Part shown: positions 1 through 7,077 of the stretch, piece after piece | Layout of the letters: each line of letters opens with the position of its first letter | Position numbering within the stretch: position 1 is the first letter of the stretch | DNA from: a virus | Direction: 5' to 3' (one strand) | IMG/VR virus record: IMGVR_UViG_3300042355_000985 | Coordinates: 1 to 35,661 of that record | DNA: 35,661 nucleotides | Translations under genes and position numbers: made by a program | Notes under the pieces: model-generated | Databases searched by the model: none | What the model saw: the letters and a program-made list of their open reading frames with translations, nothing else | Told to the model about the DNA's origin: nothing

Positions 1-52
1 TTTTGTATTCGCTGTTATCCGCGCCGAATTTCCAGATGGAGCCGAAGGCCAT
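1..52 (-). CDS. Tape measure protein, 5' fragment (copy at left end)
   Basis: The first 17 codons of the tape measure gene, starting at the ATG at 52-50 and running off the left edge. The complete gene is at the right end of the window (33616-35490), and the bases are identical. It is not a second gene but the result of where the circular molecule was opened. TTGACA at 75-70 stands 16-17 nt upstream of the start, as in the full copy. Confidence 0.9.
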   Translation of the reverse strand, partial: MAFGSIWKFGADNSEYK

Positions 53-154
53 ATTGCAAAATCTCTAGTGTCAAGACACCTGGATCAGGTCGGGGTATTT
101 CTTGGCGACAAGATGCACCTTGCCCGCCGCCCACTGCTTCATGGATCGCTGGAA
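1..154. repeat. Left copy of the terminal overlap (matches 35439-35592)
   Basis: Bases 1-126 are identical to 35439-35564, and 1-154 match 35439-35592 with one difference (position 127, C versus A). From 155 to 223 the two copies drop to about 71 percent identity (20 differences in 69 bases) but stay in the same reading frame of the same gene. This fits the overlapping ends of a circular or circularly permuted genome assembled from a mixed population. A real tandem arrangement of two related phages is possible but less likely. Confidence 0.9.
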
Positions 155-781
155 TTGGCCCACCCGCTTGCCTACGGCGCGCTGCAATGCCGCCGAGCCG
201 CCTGCCCAGCGGTTACTAAGTTCGGAGTAGTTCTCGCCGGAAACAGAATAGTTGTCGGTCTTGGTGTCGCGCTGAGTGCGGACGGCAAGGGGACGCTTGT
301 TTCGCGCGGACTTAACGCGCGGATTCACGGATATTTTGTAGCCAAGTTGCAAGGCTTGCTCATACCAGTGCTTTGCGGCCACGCCAGAATTTTGGATTTT
401 TTGCCTTAGAGATTCTGCTCGTTGTTCGCGTATTCTTGACCAAAGCCAGTTAGGGTATCTGTTGTTGAGTTTATACAACAGAGCGCCAGAGGTTTGCCCG
501 CCCCGCCTTTGGTTTGCTTTTTGGGCAAAGTATTGTTCTCTCCCGCTTACTGCGCCCTCATAAGGAATCCTCATGGCAGAGTATTCCTGCTTGTTGTGGT
601 CGTTGATGATTTTGTTGACCGGCGCCACCTTCGTCTTGGCGACGGTATCCTGCAAAATGGCAGCCACTTCACTGTCAATGACCGTTGCCATGTCGTTGCC
701 TGTGAGGGCGGCGAGCTCGCGGCAGACGAAAGAAAAGTCGCGGAAACCTTTGTTCCGAACGGCTTTTATCTTGATGCCCAT
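71..781 (-). CDS. Tail assembly-region protein, 236 aa, unknown function
   Basis: Lies between the tail chaperone pair and the tape measure, so it probably acts in tail assembly or in the tail tube or tip. I do not recognise a domain. It is rich in Arg, Lys and Gln and begins MGIKIKAVRNKG. ATG at 781 is chosen because it follows the stop of the chaperone fusion by two bases and has the near-consensus box CTGACA 14 nt upstream; a longer in-frame reading would run through the chaperone gene. The stop codon TGA at 73-71 lies inside the TTGACA box that precedes the tape measure. The last 50 residues appear again in diverged form at 35509-35661, with 4 amino acid changes, which shows the protein is conserved between strains. 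Confidence 0.8.
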   Translation of the reverse strand: MGIKIKAVRNKGFRDFSFVCRELAALTGNDMATVIDSEVAAILQDTVAKTKVAPVNKIINDHNKQEYSAMRIPYEGAVSGREQYFAQKANQRRGGQTSGALLYKLNNRYPNWLWSRIREQRAESLRQKIQNSGVAAKHWYEQALQLGYKISVNPRVKSARNKRPLAVRTQRDTKTDNYSVSGENYSELSNRWAGGSAALQRAVGKRVGQFQRSMKQWAAGKVHLVAKKYPDLIQVS

Positions 782-783
782 AC

Positions 784-1394
784 TTACCCTACCGCTGTCA
801 GCGCATCGGCCATGAGCGCATCGAGGTCGTTCGCGCCCTGCTCGCCGCTGGTGGCCCAACGCGGCTTGCGTCCACCGGCGAGCTCGTCGTAGATCAAAAG
901 CTGATTGGCAACCGCCATAGGAATTTTCCACATGGCGTCGTGCAATGTGATGCCGTATTTGGACAGCCGCGCGGCCAATGCGACCTGCCACACGGGCCGC
1001 GCTAGGCTTTTGGGTCTTCGGACGATGCGCCTGACGCTTGCGTGATGGAGGCCAGATATTGACCCATCTGCCTGCCGCTCCATTCTTCAAACTGCCGAAA
1101 ATAGGAAAATGGCTTGTCGGCCATATAGGCAAAGATGTCCACGATGAGTTCGGCGGGCTTGGCGTAGCGCGCGGCCAGTGCCTCTACGGGCTGGCTGTGA
1201 ATCCAAACAAACGCGGCCAAAGCAAAATTGTGATCGACTTCGCCGTCGATGCCGCAGGCCATTTTTAGGCGCATATACAGGCTGTGCGTGCCGTAGGTCA
1301 TGGGCCGCAAGGCCAGCCCGCCAATGGTTTCCTCGCCGCCGAGTGCCGCCTGCTCAAGCAGGCCCGTCCGCTTTTCTGGGTCAATATCTTGCAT
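784..1394 (-). CDS. Tail assembly chaperone fusion (gpGT-like) made by -1 frameshift, 203 aa
   Basis: The first frame (1394-1002) and a second frame ending at 784 overlap in the -1 direction. A ribosome slipping on C CCA AAA (1014-1008), two codons before the TAG stop of the first frame, would continue as PKSLARPVWQ and add 74 residues, giving 203 aa. In lambda and most siphophages a G/GT pair immediately upstream of the tape measure chaperones its assembly; here one extra gene intervenes. The T-like extension has no convincing start of its own (its only upstream ATG lies inside the first frame). A perfect 8-bp stem starts 5 nt after the heptamer. The frameshift is inferred from sequence, but all standard elements are present. 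Confidence 0.85.
969..1014 (-). promoter_or_regulatory. Programmed -1 frameshift signal of the tail chaperone gene
   Basis: Reading the minus strand: heptamer CCCAAAA (1014-1008) in the zero-frame phase C CCA AAA, spacer GCCTA, then GCGCGGCC (1002-995), an 18-nt loop and the exact complement GGCCGCGC (976-969). The stop codon TAG of the zero frame lies in the spacer-stem region. Heptamer, 5-nt spacer and GC-rich stem match the usual layout of -1 frameshift sites. Confidence 0.85.
1002..1394 (-). CDS. Tail assembly chaperone, unshifted product (gpG-like), 130 aa
   Basis: Position and frameshift architecture identify it as the G-type chaperone that coats the tape measure during tail assembly. 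It is a mostly helical, soluble protein ending SSEDPKA. The ATG at 1394 is preceded at exactly 16 nt by TTGACA (1416-1411), which itself abuts the T-run of a terminator. I saw no Shine-Dalgarno sequence. Most ribosomes should make this product and a minority the 203-aa fusion. Confidence 0.85.
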   Translation of the reverse strand: MQDIDPEKRTGLLEQAALGGEETIGGLALRPMTYGTHSLYMRLKMACGIDGEVDHNFALAAFVWIHSQPVEALAARYAKPAELIVDIFAYMADKPFSYFRQFEEWSGRQMGQYLASITQASGASSEDPKA

Positions 1395-1414
1395 ATCGAC
1401 CGCGCGCCGCTGTC

Positions 1415-1448
1415 AAAAGAAACAGGGCGGAGTCGAAGCCCCGCCCTG
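1415..1448 (-). terminator. Rho-independent terminator after the 133-aa tail gene
   Basis: On the minus strand CAGGGCGG (1448-1441) pairs with CCGCCCTG (1430-1423) across a 10-nt loop, followed by TTTCTTTT. It lies in the 90-bp gap between the gene at 1485-1886 and the tail chaperone. The T-run leads directly into the TTGACA box of the next gene, so terminator and start signal are fused. Confidence 0.8.
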
Positions 1449-1484
1449 CCACATGGAACAACTAACGAAACGAACCACCCAAAG

Positions 1485-1886
1485 CTACATGACCAACTGC
1501 GCCACCTGACGCTTGGTTTCGGCGGACAGTTTTTCGTCGGCCAGCATGACGCCGCCTTGCGGGAGGTTGACCATGACGAGGCGGCGGGTCTTTTTGAAGA
1601 TCACATCGAGGAGGATCTCGCGGTTGTAGAGCGCGGCGCGGGCGCCGGGGAGGTCGGGCAACTGGTCGCGCAGGGATTCGCAGGCGTCTTGGCTCTCAAG
1701 GATGGCCTCGACGATTTTGCCCGTGGGGATGCCGCCCGCGCCATCGCAGTCGAACCAGTAGTGGACAACCTCGCGGCCTTTCTGCACCACGCGGCTGATG
1801 GGGTCTTGCTGACGAAGTTGGACGCCGACCGTGCAGAGGCACGAGGCGACTTTCGTGTCGGTGGTAGCGTAGTAGGCTGCTTGCAT
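1485..1886 (-). CDS. Tail-region protein, 133 aa, unknown
   Basis: Sits between the putative tail tube gene and the tail chaperone, a place often used by tail-tube accessory or tail completion proteins. No family recognised. It begins MQAAYYATTDTKVASC and ends with a helical segment rich in Lys and Arg. It has no TTGACA box and no Shine-Dalgarno, and starts 34 bp after the upstream gene, so it is probably translated from the same message. A strong terminator follows it. Function is inferred from position only. Confidence 0.75.
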   Translation of the reverse strand: MQAAYYATTDTKVASCLCTVGVQLRQQDPISRVVQKGREVVHYWFDCDGAGGIPTGKIVEAILESQDACESLRDQLPDLPGARAALYNREILLDVIFKKTRRLVMVNLPQGGVMLADEKLSAETKRQVAQLVM

Positions 1887-1920
1887 AATCTGGATCTCTG
1901 GGTGCGCCTAACGGCGCGGC

Positions 1921-2268
1921 TTAGAAGCCGTGGTTGCTGGCGCCGATCGTAACTTGCTGGAAGTCGTTCGGGGCGCGGGACACGGCCACGGAATCGACGA
2001 AAAACGTGCCAGTGACGCCGCCAAGGCCCGACGTGGCGTTGGCAAGAGTGATTGACGCGCCGATGGTTGGCGTTGCGGCTTTTAGGAAGCCACTCATTGA
2101 GGCAACAGACTTTTTGCCGTGAAAAGCAACGGCCACATGGTCGCCGTCTTCGTCCACGACGATGGTTTTGTCGCTGTCAGAGGTCTGAGAAAAGCTGGTG
2201 AAAACGGCAACGGTTTCCGCCGAGCCGCCGAAAGTGATGTTCGTGAGTCCTACGATTGTCGCTGCCAT
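1921..2268 (-). CDS. Putative major tail tube protein, 115 aa
   Basis: A small protein predicted to be beta-rich, with Val, Thr, Ser and Gly in alternating patterns, lying where siphophages keep the tail tube gene (after head-tail joining genes, before the chaperones). The start is placed at the ATG at 2268 (MAATIVGLTN), three codons inside the longest reading, because TTGACA (2290-2285) then stands exactly 16 nt upstream, as for several other genes here. A GC-rich imperfect hairpin at about 2295-2321 separates it from the preceding gene. The tail tube role is inferred from position, size and composition; no diagnostic motif is visible. Confidence 0.65.
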   Translation of the reverse strand: MAATIVGLTNITFGGSAETVAVFTSFSQTSDSDKTIVVDEDGDHVAVAFHGKKSVASMSGFLKAATPTIGASITLANATSGLGGVTGTFFVDSVAVSRAPNDFQQVTIGASNHGF

Positions 2269-2318
2269 GATGAACATGGCGCGATGTCAACTTAGCGGCG
2301 CGTCGGGGACGCCGCGCC

Positions 2319-2534
2319 CTACCTTCGATAGATGCCGGTGCGCTGGCCCTTGTCTTGCTCGTAGCCTTCAAATGCGGCGCCCTTGAGCTGCGCGGCGATG
2401 GCTTTGTCGGCGAGGCAGTCGGGCCAGCCGGGGACGCGGATCAGGCCCGCGATTGGCTCAAGCTGTGGGGTAGGCTTCGTTGCACCAGGCTCGGAGGTTG
2501 AGGGTGCGGCGGAAGGATCTCGTTTCGTTTTCAT
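2319..2534 (-). CDS. Small tail-region protein, 71 aa, unknown
   Basis: Proline-rich N-terminus followed by a better-looking segment containing VPGWPDCLADKAIAAQLKG and ending GQRTGIYRR. It overlaps the 3' end of the upstream gene by about 77 bases, an unusually long overlap. ATG at 2534 (MKTKRDPS) gives the shortest plausible product; the ATG at 2549 adds five residues. Function unknown. The overlap lowers confidence, but the reading frame fills the space before the tail tube gene. Confidence 0.5.
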   Translation of the reverse strand: MKTKRDPSAAPSTSEPGATKPTPQLEPIAGLIRVPGWPDCLADKAIAAQLKGAAFEGYEQDKGQRTGIYRR

Positions 2535-2946
2535 AGGATACAGGGTCAAACTCGATGCCCCAGACTTTCACCAGGTCGGTGGCGTTGAGGTTGGTGAGGA
2601 AGTTCGGGCCGTCCACGTTGGCCCAGAGGTCGTGCCACAGCTCTTTGAAGCCGGCCGCGCCTTCGTCATCGTCGTCCGGGTCTGGCAGACGGCGCTCGTT
2701 GCGCTCCTCGTCCGGCGTCTCGTCGGCGGCTGTGGTCAAGGTGATGGAAATCCGGGTGTTCCACGTTTGCATCCCGAGGACAATTTCGTCCAACTTCTCG
2801 GCTCGGATGGAGATCATGGGCAGGCTGTCCTCGTCGGACTCGTCGGCAGAGGTGATGCGGCAGGCGGCAAGGTTGGCATCGGCTGTCAGCACCGTATCGA
2901 CGGCGCGCTCGAGGCATTCTTCTAGGCTGTAAGCGGGGGCGCTCAT
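2458..2946 (-). CDS. Putative tail terminator or minor tail protein, 162 aa
   Basis: Begins MSAPAYSLEECLERAVDTVL, with a strongly acidic patch near residues 88-95 (PDPDDDDE). Position after the head-tail joining protein and before the tail tube corresponds to gpZ/gpU-type completion proteins of lambda-like phages. Its start overlaps the stop of the preceding gene (ATG at 2946, stop codon of the neighbour at 2945-2943), so translation is coupled. Family assignment is by position and size only. Confidence 0.7.
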   Translation of the reverse strand: MSAPAYSLEECLERAVDTVLTADANLAACRITSADESDEDSLPMISIRAEKLDEIVLGMQTWNTRISITLTTAADETPDEERNERRLPDPDDDDEGAAGFKELWHDLWANVDGPNFLTNLNATDLVKVWGIEFDPVSYENETRSFRRTLNLRAWCNEAYPTA

Positions 2947-3248
2947 TTGCTGTCAGGGCTTTGCAGGGTCAGGTCGATGGTGGCCGTGTCGGTGTCGATG
3001 CCGGTGATGCGGTAGCGGCGGTCTTGGAATTTGACGATGCCGCCGAGGCGGAACGCGGGGGCGCCGGCCTTGAGCACGGTGGCGGTCAGGCCGCGCTGGG
3101 GCTCAAAGCCGCCTTCGCCCAGGGAGTTGCCATAGGTTTCCTCGCCCACCACGGCCAGATAGGTGCGCTCGCGGTATTCGATCTGGTCGCGGATCGTGCC
3201 GACGGCCTCGGTCGAGGCTGCGGTGTAAGCCTGGGCAAACTGACTCAT
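2943..3248 (-). CDS. Putative head-tail joining protein, 101 aa
   Basis: Small protein with a C-terminal half that looks like a beta-barrel (GGIVKFQDRRYRITGIDTD), as in head-tail attachment proteins such as gpFII of lambda. It is the first small gene after the capsid and glycosyltransferase genes, the usual site for connector components. ATG at 3248 overlaps the stop of the glycosyltransferase gene (ATGA type) and is also preceded at 13 nt by CTGACA, one mismatch from the recurrent box. Function inferred from position and fold impression. Confidence 0.65.
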   Translation of the reverse strand: MSQFAQAYTAASTEAVGTIRDQIEYRERTYLAVVGEETYGNSLGEGGFEPQRGLTATVLKAGAPAFRLGGIVKFQDRRYRITGIDTDTATIDLTLQSPDSK

Positions 3249-5008
3249 GCGATGGGGGCGGTGTCAGCGGGCCAGCGGCGGCGGTAGACTTCGTTGCCGT
3301 AGGCATAGCCGGGCTCGCTGTTCTCGATGGCGTAGGTGGCGTCGGTCGGGACGGCGGGATTGAAGAACGGATGCTCGTGGCGCAGCGTAATGTCGGACGG
3401 GACGAGGATGCCGTGTTTCTGAACGAGGCGGGTATAATCGTTGTCACAGAAAACGCCCCGGTATTCGGGGCAGACGATGCCGCCGTTGAAGCCGAAGAGC
3501 TTGAGCGTGGGGCGCGTGACGCAAAAGGTGATGAGCAGATCGTCCTGGCGGTAGCCGTCGCGGATTTGCAGGGCGGCGGGCTTGTGCAGCTTGTCGGCCA
3601 GTGCCTCCTCGATCTGCTTGTCCCAATGGAGCGGACAATGCAGATCGTCTTGGATGGTCAGGATGATTTGCCCTGCGCTGGCGCGGACGCCGGCATTGTA
3701 GTTCTCGACCAGGGTGCCGCCAACCTGGTCGAGCTTGCCCGCAGGCGAAAGGGCATGGCGGAAGCGTTGCAGGATGCCGCGCGTATCATCGTCATCCTCG
3801 GAAAAGGCAAAGATGTATTCGATGCGCTCGGGATCGGCGGCGGCATCGAGCCACGCCTTGCGGACGCGGGCGGCTTGTTCAGGGCGTCCGCGAGTCGGGT
3901 GGACGATGGAAATGCTAACTTTGTGCTGCTTGATGCGGGCGCGTTCGATGTTGTCGGCCTTGTCGCCTTGCCCGGCCATGCGGAGCCATTGCGTCCACAG
4001 GGTTTCTCCTGCCCATCCGTAGAGGCCGTCGCGGTGGGTCCACGGCTTATCCACTGGGCGCGGCAGGGCCATCATGGCGCGGAGGTAGGCTTCGGCGGTC
4101 ACGAGGTCGCCGAGGTCGAGGTGCATGGCGCCGAGTAGGGCCAAGGCTTCGCGGCGGTTGGGCTGCGTTTTGTAGGCCGAATGCAGCGCCGTCATCATGG
4201 CTTTGTATTCGGGCGAGTCGGTTTGCAGGATTTCGGGCCGAGCGAGTTCGCAAATGTTGAGGCAAAGCTCGTAGCGTTCGGTGCTTTTAAGGTCGGGATG
4301 GGCCAGCGCCTTCTTGGCTAAGTCCATCGCTTCGGCTTTTCGGCCTTGGCCCATATATTCGCCATGCAAATGGTAAATTTCTGAAACTGTGCGCTCTGCT
4401 TCGGGGATTGACTCCAAGATGGTCAGATTGCGGTTGCTGCCCTGCTTGGGCTCATCGTCGGGCAAATGCACCACGGTCGGTTCGTCGCACTTGGCAATGC
4501 GGGCGTCGGCATCGAGTTGGAAATTCTCGTGGATGCGATTGACCCACTTGCCTTTGTCGCGGCGGACGAGGCGCTCGCGGATATTATGGGCGATGCCGCG
4601 CCCGGCCACGTTGTGAAACAAGGCAAAGGCGTCGAAGTTCTCGCCGTGCTTTTCCAGTAGCTCGTGCAGGGCAGGCGCGAAGTTCGGCCCTGGCGTATCG
4701 TCCGCGTCCACCCACAGCGCCCACGGTTTTGTGGCGAGGTCGAAGGATTTCTGGCGGGCGGCACCAAAGTCCGAAACGTGCGGCCAGTTTTCAAACTCTG
4801 GCGGGTTGTTCCAGACATCGTAGGTCGCGCCATGCTTCTTGCAGACTTCCGCGACCATAATGCTCTTGGCCTCGCCCCCTGGCGCGTGAACCACAACCAT
4901 TTCGCTGACTGCGGGACCGAATAGCGTGAGGCACTTGTCGAGCCGCTTCGGCTCGTTTCCCACGATGACGCAAAGCGCGATCTGCTCGCGCGGGCTGATT
5001 TTCTCCAT
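3245..5008 (-). CDS. Glycosyltransferase with two GT2-like domains joined by a helical repeat region, 587 aa
   Basis: Residues about 10-190 resemble a GT-A family 2 glycosyltransferase: IALCVIVGNEP at the N-terminus and an acidic VDADD motif at 100-104. Residues about 205-355 are helix-rich with TPR-like character. A second GT2-like domain follows from about 363 (SISIVHPTRGR, DDDD at 405-408, TIQDD at 451-455). Both have the acidic motifs expected for binding a nucleotide sugar and metal. No signal peptide or membrane segment is visible, so it should act in the cytoplasm. It lies between the major capsid and head-tail genes, after a terminator and with its own TTGACA box 17 nt before the ATG, which suggests separate expression. 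Possible substrates are capsid or tail proteins, phage DNA or host surface sugars; the sequence does not say which. Confidence 0.85.
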   Translation of the reverse strand: MEKISPREQIALCVIVGNEPKRLDKCLTLFGPAVSEMVVVHAPGGEAKSIMVAEVCKKHGATYDVWNNPPEFENWPHVSDFGAARQKSFDLATKPWALWVDADDTPGPNFAPALHELLEKHGENFDAFALFHNVAGRGIAHNIRERLVRRDKGKWVNRIHENFQLDADARIAKCDEPTVVHLPDDEPKQGSNRNLTILESIPEAERTVSEIYHLHGEYMGQGRKAEAMDLAKKALAHPDLKSTERYELCLNICELARPEILQTDSPEYKAMMTALHSAYKTQPNRREALALLGAMHLDLGDLVTAEAYLRAMMALPRPVDKPWTHRDGLYGWAGETLWTQWLRMAGQGDKADNIERARIKQHKVSISIVHPTRGRPEQAARVRKAWLDAAADPERIEYIFAFSEDDDDTRGILQRFRHALSPAGKLDQVGGTLVENYNAGVRASAGQIILTIQDDLHCPLHWDKQIEEALADKLHKPAALQIRDGYRQDDLLITFCVTRPTLKLFGFNGGIVCPEYRGVFCDNDYTRLVQKHGILVPSDITLRHEHPFFNPAVPTDATYAIENSEPGYAYGNEVYRRRWPADTAPIA

Positions 5009-5031
5009 CTCGGCGAGAGATGGTTTGTCAA

Positions 5032-5062
5032 CAAACAGAAACCCCCGGCGTTGGCCGGGGGC
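5032..5062 (-). terminator. Rho-independent terminator after the major capsid gene
   Basis: On the minus strand CCCCCGGC (5061-5054) pairs with GCCGGGGG (5049-5042) across a 4-nt loop CAAC, followed by TTTCTGTTTGT. It lies in the 79-bp gap between the capsid and glycosyltransferase genes and should cap the capsid message, leaving downstream genes at a lower level. Confidence 0.9.
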
Positions 5063-5087
5063 TCCGTTTTGCGTATGAGATGGAGGC

Positions 5088-5984
5088 TTAGGCTCCGAGA
5101 GCGAGCTTAGCAGCCGCCGTGATTCCGCGAGCGTAGCCGTAGACGCACTCCATAGAGACGAACGAGCGTCCCGTGGCTGTCGAATAGTGGCGACGATAGG
5201 ACATCGAGATGCCCGTCTGCGGATCAGTGACGGTTTCAGCGGCGATGTATTCGCTGGGCTCTTGAGGAGCCAAGGCGCGAATCGCCACGGCCATCGCGTT
5301 CGGGTGAACGGCGATACCGGACAAGCTGATGCTGTTGGTCGGGAGCACGAGGCTCTCGTAGACGTTCATGCCGAGGATGCGAGGAACACGGCCATCGGCA
5401 ATCGTGTCACGAGCACCAAAGGCACTGGCATCCAACAGGCCGCTCTGCGAAAGAAGGGAATCATAGAGCGTCGTGTTGAGGATGAGGTTGCGGTCGGTCT
5501 GCGGCACTTTCGCGTCGGAGAGAGCCTTCCTCAAGCTGCGAGCATTTGTAATCGTGAATGCGCTCAGATTGGTCAGGGTCGCGGCAAACTGCGCGGCGCT
5601 GGAAGCAGTCGTGACGAAGGCGCTATAAACGTCTTCAAGCACGGCCTGCGCCAGAGCTTTGCCCTGCTGGCGAGCGAACTTGGTGATCTCGGCGACCGAG
5701 GACTTGCTGAATTCGGTGTCGGAGAGGCTGACGGTGACAATCTTGTGCTTGTCCACGTTGACGGTCACGTTGTTGAGCGTGCCGCCGAGGGACTCGTAGG
5801 AATTGTCGAAAGTCGTGGCCGACAAATTGGCGACGAGAGGAACTTCAACCGAAGCGCCGCGACGGACGACTTCAGCCGAATACGATGTGGTCAGAATGGA
5901 GAGGCTCTCCAAATCTGCTGTCAGAGCTTCCAGCGCGGTTTGCGCTAGGAGGCGGTCATTCAGGTTTGATGCAATGGTTGCCAT
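5088..5984 (-). CDS. Major capsid protein, 298 aa
   Basis: Follows the portal and prohead protease genes and precedes a strong terminator, the position of the major capsid gene. The sequence begins MATIASNLNDRLLAQTALEA and looks like phage coat proteins of the HK97/P22 type: an N-terminal helical region, VPLVANLSATTF, a long central helix (FARQQGKALAQAVLEDV) and a segment typical of coat proteins, RNLILNTTLYDSLL. Four bases separate it from the protease gene. No Shine-Dalgarno is evident. The exact coat family cannot be fixed by eye, but the role is well supported by context. Confidence 0.85.
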   Translation of the reverse strand: MATIASNLNDRLLAQTALEALTADLESLSILTTSYSAEVVRRGASVEVPLVANLSATTFDNSYESLGGTLNNVTVNVDKHKIVTVSLSDTEFSKSSVAEITKFARQQGKALAQAVLEDVYSAFVTTASSAAQFAATLTNLSAFTITNARSLRKALSDAKVPQTDRNLILNTTLYDSLLSQSGLLDASAFGARDTIADGRVPRILGMNVYESLVLPTNSISLSGIAVHPNAMAVAIRALAPQEPSEYIAAETVTDPQTGISMSYRRHYSTATGRSFVSMECVYGYARGITAAAKLALGA

Positions 5985-5988
5985 AAAA

Positions 5989-6483
5989 TTAGTAGAGAGT
6001 CGCCATGATCTGGCGCTTGTTGTTGCGGAAATACTCGACGGCTTCTGCGCCGCTAAGTGAGTTAAAGATTTGAGCGGGCGTCAGTTCCGGCTCGGCAGAG
6101 ACGACAGCCACGGGCTCAAGACCAACAGAAGCGACGATTGCCGCAGCCTGTTCGCCAGCACTTTTGGAGGCCGCGAGCAGCGCGGTGATCTCCTCGTCCT
6201 TGCTGGCCGACTCGGCGGTGAGGCGCTCGACTTCGGCTTTGAGGGTTTCAAGTTCCTTGGCCGTCACTTCGTCGGCTTGCGCGCGGACGGTGTCGGCTTC
6301 GACTTTGGCGGCGAGGTCGGCCTGGAGGGCGTCAACCTTCGCTTGGAGCTCGGCGTTCATTGTATCTTCCGAGGAAGTGTCAACCGCCTCGTCTGCGACG
6401 GGGGCTTCGACAATGGGCTCCGCGACAACTTCGGCGGGAGCAGCTTCTTCGGCTTTGATGGTTTTGGTCGTTTTGCGGGCCAT
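5989..6483 (-). CDS. Predicted internal in-frame scaffold protein, 164 aa (alternative start at 6360 gives 123 aa)
   Basis: Shares frame and stop with the protease gene. ATG at 6483 (MARKTTKTIK, residue 199) has TTGACA at 6503-6498, 14 nt upstream; ATG at 6360 (MNAELQAKVD, residue 240) has TTGACA at 6383-6378, 17 nt upstream. The protein from residue 199 on is Ala/Glu-rich and coiled-coil-like, as expected for a scaffold. Lambda makes its scaffold Nu3 by such an internal start in protease gene C. The prediction rests on that precedent and on the recurrent TTGACA box; no Shine-Dalgarno supports either start. Confidence 0.5.
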   Translation of the reverse strand: MARKTTKTIKAEEAAPAEVVAEPIVEAPVADEAVDTSSEDTMNAELQAKVDALQADLAAKVEADTVRAQADEVTAKELETLKAEVERLTAESASKDEEITALLAASKSAGEQAAAIVASVGLEPVAVVSAEPELTPAQIFNSLSGAEAVEYFRNNKRQIMATLY

Positions 6484-7077
6484 AGAGTTTTGGAAAGTGT
6501 CAAAGCGCGCGCGGGCGGCTTCGGGGGTGATGGAGGCGGCGGCTTCGATGCCGTCTTCGATGGCGTCGGCAAAACCGAGGGCCACGGCTTCGGTGGCATC
6601 GAGCCACGTTTCGTCATCCATCATTTGCGCGACTTGCTCGGCTTCCATCCCGGTCTTGCGGACGTAAGCGTTGACCAGGGTGGCTTTGAGCTTGTCGAGG
6701 ATGTCGGCTTCTTTGCGGAGTTCGTCGGCATCGCCCATCGTCATGCCCCACGGGTTGTGGATCATCACGAGCGCGTTGTCGGCGATGAGAGTTTCGTCGC
6801 CAGCCATAGCGATGACCGAGGCCATCGAGGCCGCAAGTGCATCAATGTGAACGACTAAGCCGCCTTTGTGCCGACGTAGCGCGTTGTAGATCGCGGCTCC
6901 TTCAACAACGGAACCGCCGACAGAATTGATGCGGAGGTGAACACGCTGGCCGGAAAGTTTTTTGAGTTCGGCAAGAAAGGATTTGGCGCTAACCCCACCA
7001 AAGCCGATCTCATCATAAATGGCAATTTCGGCTTCGCCGTCTGCGGTCTGTTGAATTGCATACCAGTGGGCGCTCAT
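5989..7077 (-). CDS. Prohead protease, ClpP-type serine protease with C-terminal scaffold-like region, 362 aa
   Basis: Residues 1-175 form a ClpP-like domain: GGSVVEGAAIYNALRRH, the catalytic serine in LAAS (Ser84) and histidine in VMIHNPWG (His107), with LDATEAVALGFAD following. In lambda-like phages such a protease trims the scaffold and capsid during prohead maturation. Residues about 205-300 are rich in Ala, Glu and Lys and form a coiled coil typical of a scaffold, and the C-terminus (FNSLSGAEAVEYFRNNKR) resembles a capsid-binding tail. ATG at 7077 overlaps the portal stop (ATGA) and has TTGACA 14 nt upstream, within portal codons. Two further TTGACA boxes lie inside the gene before in-frame ATGs at residues 199 and 240, suggesting separately made scaffold. 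Confidence 0.9.
   Translation of the reverse strand: MSAHWYAIQQTADGEAEIAIYDEIGFGGVSAKSFLAELKKLSGQRVHLRINSVGGSVVEGAAIYNALRRHKGGLVVHIDALAASMASVIAMAGDETLIADNALVMIHNPWGMTMGDADELRKEADILDKLKATLVNAYVRKTGMEAEQVAQMMDDETWLDATEAVALGFADAIEDGIEAAASITPEAARARFDTFQNSMARKTTKTIKAEEAAPAEVVAEPIVEAPVADEAVDTSSEDTMNAELQAKVDALQADLAAKVEADTVRAQADEVTAKELETLKAEVERLTAESASKDEEITALLAASKSAGEQAAAIVASVGLEPVAVVSAEPELTPAQIFNSLSGAEAVEYFRNNKRQIMATLY

Noticed and set aside
1284-1952. Long rightward open frame of 222 codons
   Set aside because: It is antisense to clear tail genes with overlapping starts and terminators on the minus strand; high-GC DNA leaves such frames open.
5009-5031. TTGACA copies as ordinary -35 promoter boxes
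   Set aside because: They stand 13-17 nt before start codons, so the -10 would fall on the start codon and no TATAAT-like sequence is seen there; several also lie inside upstream coding sequence.
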